A stretch of 64,000 bases of DNA, taken from Symbiodinium natans (Eukaryota > Sar > Dinophyceae > Suessiales > Symbiodiniaceae). The notes under the pieces were generated by a model. It did not search any database. It had not been told where the DNA came from and was given only the letters and a program-made list of their open reading frames with translations. Made by a program: the position numbers and the translations under genes. The DNA lies in assembly GCA_905221605.1 (NCBI GenBank), contig CAJNDS010002398.1, positions 84,501 to 148,500 of the forward strand, given 5' to 3'. Below, in pieces: positions 1-10,833 of this stretch (the first letter of the stretch is position 1; the number at the start of each line of letters is the position of its first letter).

Positions 1-221
1 CCCGTTTTTAAGACGGATTTTACACAAGCTGCTTCCGATGATTCTTTTTCCTAGATGTCGCGTAAACATCCTCTAAGGAACCGGCAAGTCGACTTCGGAA
101 CCTTCGGGAGATTGAGAGGCACTGCAATTGTGGGACAGGTTCTGATGCCTGCGGAAGATTTCTCAACAAAGGGGCCCGGAAAGAAGGCGACAAGACTCGG
201 CTCTCGACCTCTAAACCAGTG

Positions 222-530
222 TTAGCCCTTCTGACGTTCGCCAGGCTCCAGGCGCAGCATCTGCGCCGCTTTGTGCGCCAAGTGCCCCGCGTTGCTCAAG
301 GTCATAACCCCTGCCTGCAGAGCCCGACAGATGTTCTTGAAAGAGGGTCGACTGGGCGTTCCGGCCTCTTTCACGAAAGCGGGGTGTTGAACCTCTTTCT
401 GCAATTCCTGGATCCAGGCTTCAGGCTTCAGGCATGCAAAAATCGAAGCTGCTCGGGTCTCTGACATGACCAAAAGCCTCCGAGAGCGCATTGACAGCAT
501 CCGCAATGTTCTTCAGCTCAGCCTGAGCGT
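222..530 (-). CDS. coding-like exon(s), unknown product
   Basis: I do not recognise this protein. Reading leftward from about 506, one frame runs 94 residues to a stop at 222 and looks like a real protein C-terminus: mixed helix-forming composition and few rare residues, with pieces such as FKNICRALQAGVMTLS and a basic end. Just upstream, in another frame and after a CAG, a second helix-rich stretch (AELKNIADAVNALSEAFG) is also protein-like. This could be two exons or one exon with a frame change. The opposite strand has an open frame over the same bases, which weakens the call. No neighbour supports a function. Confidence 0.3.
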
Positions 531-2330
531 CTGCAAGCGGCGCTTCGACCCTGAGAACTCCCGAGCCGGAACCCCGCCCCAGAAGCTGGTAGAGTGCCGA
601 GCAACGCTGGCCACAAAATAGGTTGTCTACCTCCCCTTAAGAACCTCCTTGATTCAAGCTAAAGACTGTTTCGACAAGGGGGACACATCTTCATCCCTCA
701 ACCTTAAACCAACTCAAACTCCGCCTGTAAGAGTCGGAGACTCGCTTGCGCTTGGCATGATCGCCTGAGTGATGCTGGCGTCAGGGTCAGAGGGTTTAGC
801 TGAAGGCTTGAGGTTAATTAGGGGGCCAGGGGAGGGGGCTTAAGGGCTTCGGCAGATCAGGGCGTCAAAGGCTTAGGGGCTTTGAGGGTTTGGGCGGTGT
901 GGGCGGTTTGGGGAGTAGAAGGGCTTGAGGCACTTGTGCGTTTTGGGGTCTTAGGGTTCAGGGTTTAGGGTTCACGGCCCTACCAACAGCCTCACTCAAG
1001 TTGCCACTGGCCCATCTTTGGGGGCTGTCCTGGGAGGTTGACAAGTTCCGATCTGAGGCAGGGACTGGTCCAAAGCTGCCCTGGCAGACAGCAACGCCTG
1101 CCCGACCGAGTCGGGTCTTCTTGTTCGGTTCGAGTTCGACATGTGGAAACTTGCACAGCGTTTCAAAATGCAAGTCGAACATGCTCGACAGTTCCAAGTG
1201 CTGTATTGTGCATGACCACCCAAATACAGTCCGACACCTCAGAATGCAGCTCGGAATGCTTACGTAGCTGCAAAGACCGGAGCCCCCAAAGAAGAATCCG
1301 CCACACCTGAAAAAAAAAACAAGCTGCGCATCACACCTCTACACAATGCACCACACAGGCGCCACACCGTCACAAGACATGGGCATTCCCGAAACAGGGG
1401 CTGCCCCTTCTATATTGAAGTACTGCAACACCTTATTGTAGGAACCCCGCAAACTGAGGGTACCCCTGCTTCGGACACCCCCACACCGCAGGACCCAAAT
1501 CTTGACCTACATCGTGGCCTACACCCACAAAACGCTTGCTGCTTCAGGCCCTGAAATCTTAAAGCCCGCCAGAGCCTGGAAGTTCAGGGCTGCGACACCC
1601 AGCCTGAAAAAAGAAAACAAAGCACTGACCGGTCCCAAAACACCTTAAAGTTCCAAGTGAACCACCCACACCCTCATCACCCCGCACCGTAGTTCCCAAA
1701 CCCCAAAACCTCCAAACTCATCCTAAACACTACACTGCTACACCCTCTACTCGCGAGCACCAGTGGCCCTCGACATCCCAATCCCAAGCACTCCCCGAAC
1801 ACTAAATCCGCAAGTAGCAAAACCTGCACCGCAAGCCTTAAACTCCACAAGTCCCTCAACGCCCTCGCCCCTAAACCCCCGAACAAGTGCTAAACCCCGA
1901 ACTTGTGAGCACCAAACCGCCATGACCCTGGATTTGTTGATTCAGCAGTCAAACAGCTGAAAAGCCGGCCAGGGTTGCGGTGATACGGGATCAAAACAGT
2001 TCATCACGAGCTGTGATCCTTCTGCTCACTCGAGCGCAAGTGGGGGGTATTCATGGGCCGATCAAGTGAACTCGATCTGAACTTGGCTTTCGGAGAGACT
2101 TGAGCCGTTCTGGGGCTGAGTACTCTTGCACGCCTCAAAGTTAAGAGTTGTAGCTCAAGACCATTTCAAGGCTTCTCAAGCCAATCACTCTCATGGCACC
2201 ACGGTGCTTCTGACGCACACACACTCACACACACATATCAACTGCATAGGCCAGGAGCTACTTATTTGAAGCGCCCCGTCTGAGATGCGCACAGCCCGAC
2301 ATGTTCAGACGAGAGGTAGTCTTGCCGCCT
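531..2330. other. non-genic stretch with degenerate TTTAGGG-like tract
   Basis: I see no convincing gene. About 820-975 is rich in diverged TTAGGG/TTTAGGG-like words. About 1400-1900 is C/A-rich with scattered CCCCAAA and CCCTAAA words, the same motif family on the other strand. A short CA microsatellite lies at 2217-2239. Confidence 0.6.
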
Positions 2331-5300
2331 GAGACGTGGGCAAACCAGGTTGCCGTGTAGAGAGACGGGTCCCACAATGCCTACAAAGAGCAGAGTCAGT
2401 CTTGAGACGAGCAACTTCTCAAGCTTCCAAGCCACGTCATGCTGTCGATGAGCTCTTGCAGCTTGTGCGTAGCGACTTTATCAGCTGCCTGGCAGTGGCA
2501 CTAGAGTTCGGTCTCAGAGTTCGGTCTCGAATTGAGGAACTGCAAGACTCTCAGGCGAAGCTGATTGGACTGATAGGCCCGCGCCTCAAGTCAACCCCAG
2601 CAACCGTAAGTCGAACCCTTCTCCATGCACATGGGTCTAATTCCACTCAACCCGACCGGAAGTCAACCCGAGAACTCTGCGCCCCCCCTCATCGTGCTCA
2701 GAAACGATGCTGCACTTTGGAAAGATCATAGTGCAGAGGACCTCAAGAAACCCGAGTCCCAAATAAGCACCACATGCACAGATGGCTGAAACCGGGCCCG
2801 GAACCTCTGTTTTGATTGCACGATGCAAGAATACCCTAAGTGCACACCATACGCACAGACGCCTGACATTCGGCCTGGAAGCTGCGAATCCTAATTTGTG
2901 CAGTACTCGGTAGTGCATGTGTCGCCGGCATGCCATAGGAACACTGTGCTGCGCAAACCTCGCGCGACCTTGCACGAGGGTCGTGCGAATATGGCAGGGT
3001 ATACATCAAAGCGCGACACGAAACATTGGACGGATGTCGGAGAACCTGCGCACGCCATTGCGAAGAAAGAACAACACAGCTGACAAATGTTGCTGTGTGA
3101 AATATAATTCCTTTTATTGCATGTTGGTATATGAACTTGTAGATGCTAAAGACGTGGCCAAACCCTGGCGCACCGGACTCGGGGTCGGCATATGCACCGG
3201 TGCCTCCCATTGTCTCAGGAGGCTTTGGAGCCGCGAAAAACCGCGATGCCTTTGCCCCAGCGCTTTTCGCAGCCAAGGTGTAGGAAAGGCGTAGCATCTA
3301 AACCCTGTATAGACCCTGAGCCCACATGCCCTGGAGATTCTCAAAATCGTGAAGCTACTCCCGACATCACGTATGCTGCAGACTAGACCCTGATTGGACA
3401 TGGCAATTGTGGGGGGGCCTCAGGGCTGAATCAGTAAACAAGGACACTCAGCCTTGCACCCACCCAGTCGTCTACATCATAGGACTCACAGGGCTCTGCA
3501 AGCACTGCGAACGGTGGGGCCACCACGCATGAGTCGCATCCCGCAAGTCCATGGCAACTCACACAGCATCTGGTAACAGGGGGGAAACGAATATCGCAAG
3601 TAAGGATCAGGTAGTGGGGCGCTCGACTGCATTGAGATGGTACTTGATTTCTTACAGGAATAGCGCGTTTGTTGCAGAATGCTACCGGATGAGATTAAGT
3701 TCGAAGCATGCACTGCACTGCGGTCCTTGACATCTCTTCCTGCCTTAAGCAACAAACTCAGGCCGACGTGGATTTCAATCACGCCACGTGTCGACACAAA
3801 GGCCAACAGTCTGGTGCAAACTCTGCACTGCGCGCCTATGTGTCTGCCTTTGCTGTGCTCATTGGGAAGGGTAGCAACATCTGTCAGCAATGCCGAACAT
3901 TATGCCTCAGAGAGACGTAAACATCAGCTGCCCGTTGAGCCGTGTACTTGCTAAGGTCCTTCTGATGTTTAAGCAAGCTCGTAGAGGCAGGTCATCATCG
4001 TCCTGTCTTCGGCGTAAAGTAAAGCAAGCAGTGTGTACTGTACCGCGTTTCACTTGGCATTGCAAGATAACAAGCAGTCTCATGTGGCGCTGACATGTCT
4101 GATGTGGATCTCAAGAAGAGTTCTCGAGGATTGTGTCAAGCAGCGCGCTTTTGGCCACGGGCGCCGGCGCTTTCAAACGTGCCAAGACTGCCTCCACGCA
4201 CCTCTCTCATTTCTTTCTATCGCTCTCTCTTCATGTCTCTCTTTCTTTCGCTCGTTCTTTCTGTCTTTCTCCTGTTCCTCTGTAATTATTTGTGTTGCGT
4301 CTTTTCGCCTAATTGTATGAGCACGCTCCTACTTCTGAGGGCGGCGCAAAGGGACAACCCTATTGCCTTGTTGATTTAGTGATTTTACTTTCTTTCTGTC
4401 TTTCTGAAATTATTCCTTCCTTCCTTCCTTTCTTTTGGACCAATGGGTCTCTATCTCTGCCTCTTCCTATCTTCTCAACGCCTTGTGTGCATCACTGAGC
4501 TCACATGGCGGCTATGAGCTCGTAGTCCTCCTCACTGACCTACATTTCTGGGGTTGGGTCGAGCTCGGCGCAAGGTCGAATGCCAAGGTCACTGCACAAA
4601 CAGTCTACCAAAACTCGAGACATCACCAGCCCACCACATCCGCACCTCGTAGGACTTCAACATCCTCTCCGCGGTGGGCGTCGCCGTCACCTTCCAGTGC
4701 AAGTGGCCGCACGTCAGTTCTTGGGGGTAAAATCATACAATCCAGTGGATGAGTCTGTCCGCTTCAGGCTGGGCCATGGTAGCCTGATATCGCACTTTGC
4801 TGCAGAACGCATGGCACCCCGTACACAGAACAAGAGTAAGACACTACATACATGACACGAATAGCCTGAATTTCCGCAGACAAAAAAGCACAGAAAGATA
4901 AGCAGCTGGGGCCGGGAAAACCAAATAACCCGGATTCGGAACAAGCCAGAAGCCCAGAAGCTCTGCTTGATAGTGATCCTAATCAACAGCGGCCTGAAGC
5001 AGGTAGCCATCCGAGCTGTGCATCTGAGAAAGCCAGGGGATCGAGGTTCTGGAGTCAAAGTTCTAAGATTTCTTCTTGTCAAAATGGTTCGGGGGAGGGG
5101 GGGGGGAGCGTCTTTTCTTCCAACCAGAAGGTCGCATGCTCAGACACAATGAAGGCCGATGCTTGTTGCTATTACGGCTCTTATGATTATCAGTAGCACT
5201 ACTGCATTTATTGTTTTAACGGTTCAACATGCAAATCTCCCCTTCTCGTAGGTGGCTCTCGCACGTTACCACTTGCGACTGCCTCCTCGTTGATCTTGAC

Positions 5301-5819
5301 CTGGTTGTCGCCGCTCTTCCTTGGCACTCTCTCACGAGACCCATATGCCTTCGATCATGCCTTCAGTCGTTTTTTTATGTCGAACTGGACAGGAACTAGG
5401 GCTCCAGTCGGACAATGTCGGACAGCAATGTCGTCTAACATTTACACCCGGCACACCAGGCACATTCCTCTCACACAAACCCAGAGCCAAGCCGTGTGAA
5501 GGCCCCTCAGAAGCGCTGCCGCGTCACATCTTGGCGTAGACCGCCGACTCCGTGTACGGGATCTAAGCAGCGGGCAGCGGCGCCATGTTTCTCATGTCCT
5601 TGTCCCTTCGATTGAACGACCAGCTGCGCATCTGCAACATGCTGACAGGACCAAGAACGTAGGGACCAGACGAGAAGCTTCATGCTTGCCGCACCGAAGT
5701 CGGTATGTTTGATGAGGGTCTCTTCAATCGCCTTCCAACAAAGCTCACGTCGATCCCCACTAATCCCCCAAATCTACCGGAATCGAATCGTAACTTATGA
5801 TCCACGTCCACGCCGCCAA
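2331..5819. other. no confident gene; weak exon-like stretches
   Basis: Two stretches look mildly protein-like: plus strand 2336-2620 (helix-rich, with pieces such as HAVDELLQLVRSDF) and minus strand about 3110-3297 (with GGTGAYADPESGAPGFG). Neither has a recognised domain or clear splice borders. About 4190-4480 is pyrimidine-rich (CTTTCTTTC-like) on the plus strand. The rest shows nothing I can name. Confidence 0.4.
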
Positions 5820-6300
5820 AGTTCAGGTCTTTAGGGGTTCAGCGAAGAAGCTCCGGTCTTCGGGCTTGGGCTTAGGGTCTGCTCTCTTGACCCGAAATCC
5901 TAAATCCCAAGCCCTCAACCCCCATGAGCATCCCTGACAGCCCCCTGAGCCCCAAACCCCCCAAACGCTCCTAAACCCCCCACCCTGAGGCCCCCCCCTT
6001 GACCCTAGGCCCCGAAAGCTGACGCGTTGATGCGTCGATGCCTCTGCCAAGGCCGTGAACCCTTGGCCTTTCAGCGCCGAGACCTGCCGTATAGGCGTTG
6101 GGGTTTAGGGCTTGAGGTTGAAAGGGTTTAAGGTTCGGGTCTTGGGGTTTAGGGTTTAAGGTTCAAGGTTTAGGGCTTGCGGCCTATTTGCGGAGTCTTA
6201 AGGGGGTTAAGCACGCGCGCGGGCTTTGGGAGTCTCGGGGGGGTTAAGGGTTTAGGGGATTGGGGCTTTGGGGTTTTCTGGGTGGCTCCGAGTTGTCCAG
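5820..6300. repeat. degenerate telomere-like tract, both orientations
   Basis: CCCTAAA-like words dominate 5870-6005 and TTTAGGG-like words dominate 6100-6280, so the two halves face each other. Words such as GGGTTTAGGGTTTAAGG recur with substitutions. The exact plant/dinoflagellate-type telomere heptamer appears only in one or two consecutive copies, so this is an interstitial decayed tract and not a telomere. Confidence 0.6.
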
Positions 6301-7889
6301 GCCCAGATGGGGCGAAGAAAGAACGAATGTCACAAAGGGCGTAACCCGCCCTAAAGGCCTCTGGACTGCACTTGAAGGCGGGCAAGTGTGCTGGACCCAT
6401 ATACGAGCAGAGCGCTGCCAGCGTCGCTGACCCTTGGTGGACCAAGCCTAGAGTTCAGGGCGCCACATTCTGTCGTGCGCTCGCTGCGGGAGCCGCGGCA
6501 GCCAAGCCAAATTTGCTGCAGAATGGGCCGCAGCAGTTCATTCTACGCGGCTGCAAGAGCAGGGTGAACCAAAAACGATATGCGGCCTGCACGTGACCGA
6601 CAATGCCAGGATCTGGGTAGCTCAGACCTGGTCACATGCGCATGTCGCATTGCACTGCGCGTATATGACCTGCCATGATATCGAAGAACGCACGGTAATT
6701 ACGGTGTGCAAATCCCTGCACAGAGCCAAACGCAGCAGGTGCTGGGAGCGTGGCTCTGTTCCAGCTCTTCCGCCTTCCCACCTCACATGGAGCAAAACAG
6801 GCACCCTCCTGCCTCGACTCTGCACCGTCGGAACACCCTGAAACAAGGGAAGAACATGCCCCCAACTGTGGCCATGTGCGTTCTAGAGTGCATCGAACAT
6901 GAAGCGGCCAACATCTTTCCACCCAAGACGACGTCACGGGATCAGGTGTCCAAAGGTTCCAAGTCCGCTGCCTTCTAGACGGTCCACCTTGTTGTAGACC
7001 ATGATTTGCGGGGTAGTCCTGGCTGCAGGAAGTACCCAAGAGCTTCGCGAGAGAGAGAGAGAGAGCCTGGGGCCTCTCGTGGCGGGTACCTCCAACAGCT
7101 TGCAAAGGAAAACGCGGAAGACCCTTTCAGGTGTAAACTTTCAGTTTCCAGCCCTGGCCATAGCTCAAGTCTGCATGCTCTCCTGAAATTGCCTTCAAAT
7201 CTTCTAGGCTGTTAACCCGACCCCGGCAAAGAACTCAACCCTGGCAGGAACAGACCCCTCCGGGCTCTTTGGGTTAAAGGCTTGGGGGGGGGGGGGGGGG
7301 AAGCTTACAGTGCAGTGCTTCGGGCTTAAAGCTTGGTATTTGCCAGGGCTTGGTTTTCGACTGTCTCTTTGCTTATGGTACCCCAGCGATGAGGTCGTGC
7401 CACACCGCTCTCAAGTCGCGTAGACCTTGCCTGGGACGCCCAAAACATCTTAAGCCTCCGAACCCTAACGCCCCTCCCCTAAAGCCTGCCAGGCTGGCGA
7501 CTTGAACCGTGGCAGCCGCTTGAGCGTCTTCAGAACGCTGGCGATCTGGGTTTCGGGTTTGGGGCTTGCGTATAGGTGCTAACGGCTTTCGGCTTTTCAC
7601 TGCCTTTAGGAAACTCCAGAAACTCGCACACTTACGGAAGACGTCAAATGCGGTGATCAAGAGAGCTCGGCTGCTCTGCGCTGGCAAGCGCACTGGCAGG
7701 CACGAAGGAAATCAGGAAAGAAGTTTATAGAACAACGGAGAGGAAATCAATCAGACAGCCTGCACATATCAGAAACCTAAGCTCAGCAAGCAGCGAAGAT
7801 GAAATCAGAAACCAAGAGGCGCACAAACAGATGCACACAAGAAATATATATATATATGTGTAAGAGGAACCTTTGTGTATAATATGATG
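6301..7889. other. no gene recognised; 17-base G run
   Basis: Open frames exist on both strands (for example 6632-7105 minus), but none has a recognisable domain and they overlap each other. A run of 17 G lies at 7284-7300, a short GA microsatellite near 7050, and an AT microsatellite at about 7846-7858. Confidence 0.5.
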
Positions 7890-8160
7890 ATTCGGTTTGG
7901 GGTTTAGGGTTTAGGGATAAGGTTTAGTAAGTTTAGGCTTCAGGGCTTAGGATCGGTGCGTTTTTCTTTGCTCCTTGTGAGGGCGCCTTAAACCCTTAAG
8001 CCCGAAGCCCTAAACCTCAAGCCCAACAAAGTTGCTAGCCCGCACACTTACTGTGGGTCAGGAGGGAATCGGGGAATAATGTGCTGCACGTTTGGGGGTT
8101 TAGGGTTTATGCAGGGTGTAGGGCTTAGGAATTAGGGTTTAGGGCTTAGGGCTATAGCTT
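7890..8160 (+). repeat. degenerate TTTAGGG tract
   Basis: Two clusters of TTTAGGG-like words (about 7894-7930 and 8094-8155) flank a CCCTAAA-like patch near 7990-8020. Copies are diverged by one or two bases each, the same family as elsewhere in the window. Confidence 0.6.
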
Positions 8161-8238
8161 TGGGCCACATTTTGCAAGCAGCTCCTGTGCACTCTCGCTG
8201 TCGTCTCACATTGCTCGCGTATCAGTGGAGCCAACAGG

Positions 8239-8274
8239 CGCGGTCCCAGAGTAGGCGCGGTCCCAGAGTAGGTC
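8239..8274 (+). repeat. short tandem duplication
   Basis: The words GGCGCGGTCCCAGAGTA occur twice in immediate succession. This is a small local duplication with no gene attached that I can see. Confidence 0.7.
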
Positions 8275-8907
8275 GGGCAGTTTTTGGCCCTCACACTCTG
8301 CTTCGAAAAGTCATGCCAAACAGGCACCTGTTTTTCATGCCTGCCTCATGAATTAAAGGTTGGCCAACACAGCTGGAACTTGTCCTCCAGCTGGTTTGTT
8401 TTGTGGAAGCAGGATGCCTTCAAAAAAATTATTGGATTGCTGGCCACTTCCATGCTTGAAGCCTTCCACATGGTCACAAAAACCCTGTGTAGTGGAAGTG
8501 CCTGGCAGCTCTGGTTTTCAACAAGAGTCACCCCAATTATCTTCCTTTAGATTTCAGGGTTTCGGCTTGAGGCTGTAAGTTGCAATGCGTTTTAAAACTC
8601 AGGGTACTTGGTGTAGGGTTTCCTGAAAATTTTTATTTACAGGCATGTGGCTTTTAGGGCTCATTTTGAGGCACCTGCAGATCTATATTTTTTTATTTGA
8701 TCGGCTTTAACTATTTCGAACAGTTTGGACTTGCAGGTTCAAGGGTTGTTGACTTTGGCTCGCTGCCAGATTTTTCGGTCTTCAAAATTAGGGCGGAGAG
8801 AATGAGCAGCTGAGATCTCGGCAGCTGGGGTTCTGGCTGTGCTTCAAAAGTTTGCAAGGCTTAGGGTTTGGGCCTTGAGACTTCAGAATCGAAACGCTGA
8901 AACCGTA

Positions 8908-8973
8908 AATTTAGCATGCTGGTGCTCTCTCTGGAGGGCCCGGTCCAGAATTTAGCATGCTGGTGCTCTCTCT
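8908..8973 (+). repeat. 25-bp direct repeat
   Basis: An exact 25-base word beginning AATTTAGCATGCTGG occurs at 8908-8932 and again at 8949-8973, separated by 16 bases. It lies just beyond the 3' end of the minus-strand gene at 9347-10327. It could be a duplication footprint of a mobile element, but no element ends can be matched to it. Confidence 0.8.
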
Positions 8974-9346
8974 CAGGTCCCCGGCAGCCTCCCACTTTCC
9001 CCCAGGCCCCCTTCCCTGACTGTCATGCTGAGCCTTGTTTATTGATGGCTGTTTGCCCAGGCTCATGACCATATTGTTCACTTCTCTCTTGGCTGAAATG
9101 TCACTTGCAGCGAAACCTAACCGAAAGCTGCAGTCAGCATGGCAGCAATTCCTGAAGTCAGCATCAGACTGAAAGCAGCTTCTTTTTTGCCATCGCACTT
9201 GCCAGGATCGATGCTGACATGTTCTAGGTAAAACGCCAACTTGTAGCCATCTATCTCCTTGCAAACACAGAGCGCCTGTGTTGTCCAGGAAGTGGCTCCC
9301 AGATCCCCGAAACCCCATAGCTGATGATATCACATCAGCAGAATGC

Positions 9347-10327
9347 TCACTTCGCATTCTGGGCAGGCTTTCCTTTTCGGAATGGGTTGTCTTGAGAATT
9401 CACAGCATTTCCGGCAGCCTCAGAATGGAGGCGACTGAAGTAGGCATTTGCTGCTCTCGCAGCTGCCTCAGCATCCACCTCATACTTCCATTTCTCGCTG
9501 GAGCTGGCCAATTCGTGGGAGTAATCTGCAGCCTTGAACTGAAGTGGGCAGTTCGAGGCAATCACCAGGGCTGCTGGGCTCCAAGCATCGCTCAGTCGCC
9601 AGGGCCCCTGGTCACTATTCAGTCGTGGCAAATCGTGAGCCTTGTCGGTGAGGGCACAAACGAGCTTGCTTGTCTTGGTCTCATCCTCATGCTGTGTCTC
9701 GACCATCCTCCAGAAAACGAAGTCCCTGGTCTCCATGAGCTCAAGCTTCTTTGGGTTGTCCTCCAAGCGATTGTGACCCAATGCTTGCACTCTTGCTTTG
9801 CCAAACTGCTCCAAGACCAAAATGTGCTTTACGAGGGTGTGCTGTGGCAGGGGTGTCTCCTCGTCGCAATGGAACTGGTAGGCAAAGCATTTCTTCCACC
9901 AATCGTCGTCCTTCTCCAATTCGTGGAGTGACTGCCCCTGCTTCAGGGTGGCCAGCACCATTCGCTGCATAATCGCTGGCGGCAATGTGAGCAAGGTCTT
10001 GGCCTTTCCCTTCCACTTGTCCCCATAGTCCACATTCTCCTCAGCGGCTTCCTTTGCCTCAAGCTCGAGGAGAAGTCGCAGTCCGCCCTGGCGAATCACT
10101 TTGGCGAGCTTGCTGACCCACCCTGGGTTGGAGTCGATCATGCTGACGATATAGTCTCGCTCATTCTTGTGATTGTTGGTCTCGTATGTCTGCATGACCT
10201 TCCTGAGCTTCTCGGCCTGCTTCGCTTCCATCTGGTTCTTCTTCTTCTCTTCCTGGGCTCTTTTTTTCGCTTCTCGCTGGGCCACTTTGAAGCTCTTGGC
10301 CGTGGCATTCGCAGCGCGCTTTCCCAT
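9347..10327 (-). CDS. uncharacterised 326-residue basic protein
   Basis: This is an uninterrupted frame with no recognised catalytic domain. Residues 1-50 are a lysine/glutamate/glutamine-rich, probably coiled-coil segment (AKKRAQEEKKKNQMEAKQ). Residues about 50-140 are helical and about 140-300 are Trp/His-rich. The ATG at 10327 follows a non-coding patch and is the first Met of the coiled coil, so I chose it. Beyond the stop, minus-strand bases 9110-9300 still read as protein in another frame (CVCKEIDGYKLAFYLEH), so the natural protein may have been longer or spliced. The gene lies 3' of the decayed gene at 10834-13673 on the same strand; the pair resembles intronless multicopy genes of dinoflagellates (inference). 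A mobile-element protein is possible but unproven. Confidence 0.6.
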   Translation of the reverse strand: MGKRAANATAKSFKVAQREAKKRAQEEKKKNQMEAKQAEKLRKVMQTYETNNHKNERDYIVSMIDSNPGWVSKLAKVIRQGGLRLLLELEAKEAAEENVDYGDKWKGKAKTLLTLPPAIMQRMVLATLKQGQSLHELEKDDDWWKKCFAYQFHCDEETPLPQHTLVKHILVLEQFGKARVQALGHNRLEDNPKKLELMETRDFVFWRMVETQHEDETKTSKLVCALTDKAHDLPRLNSDQGPWRLSDAWSPAALVIASNCPLQFKAADYSHELASSSEKWKYEVDAEAAARAANAYFSRLHSEAAGNAVNSQDNPFRKGKPAQNAK

Positions 10328-10833
10328 GTGTCTTGGTGTTCGCTACGAGCACAGAAGCCTACCCAGAAAACAAATCTATCACAATGGCTTCGGCACATGT
10401 TGAAGGCACAGCTGGGCACATGCAGCACAGCAACTGCTCACCGGTTGCAGCTCACAGCGAAACAAAGCACAGTCAAAGCACAGTCACAGCTCAGTCAGTT
10501 AGCTTCATTGCAAGAATGCACAGCAGTCACAGTCACAGCACAGCTTCGCAAGCACAATGCAAAGCAACTTCACATCCAATCGGGATGTGCAGGTGGCTGT
10601 TGCAGGCAGCCTTTGTGATCTTGTTTCTGTTTCCGATCCGAGACAAGCCATGTGAGTTTTCAGGCATGGCCCAAAGCATGGAGAGAATCGCAATTTCTCT
10701 GGAATCGATCGCAGTGGGGGATGTGATCACAAGCCTTAGCGAAAACCTTTCAGTATACTACAGTCCTAGCTTCTACTGCATCCATATCCAGGACATGTGA
10801 GTCCGAGCTTTGGCCAAAGAAACAAAATTTGGA

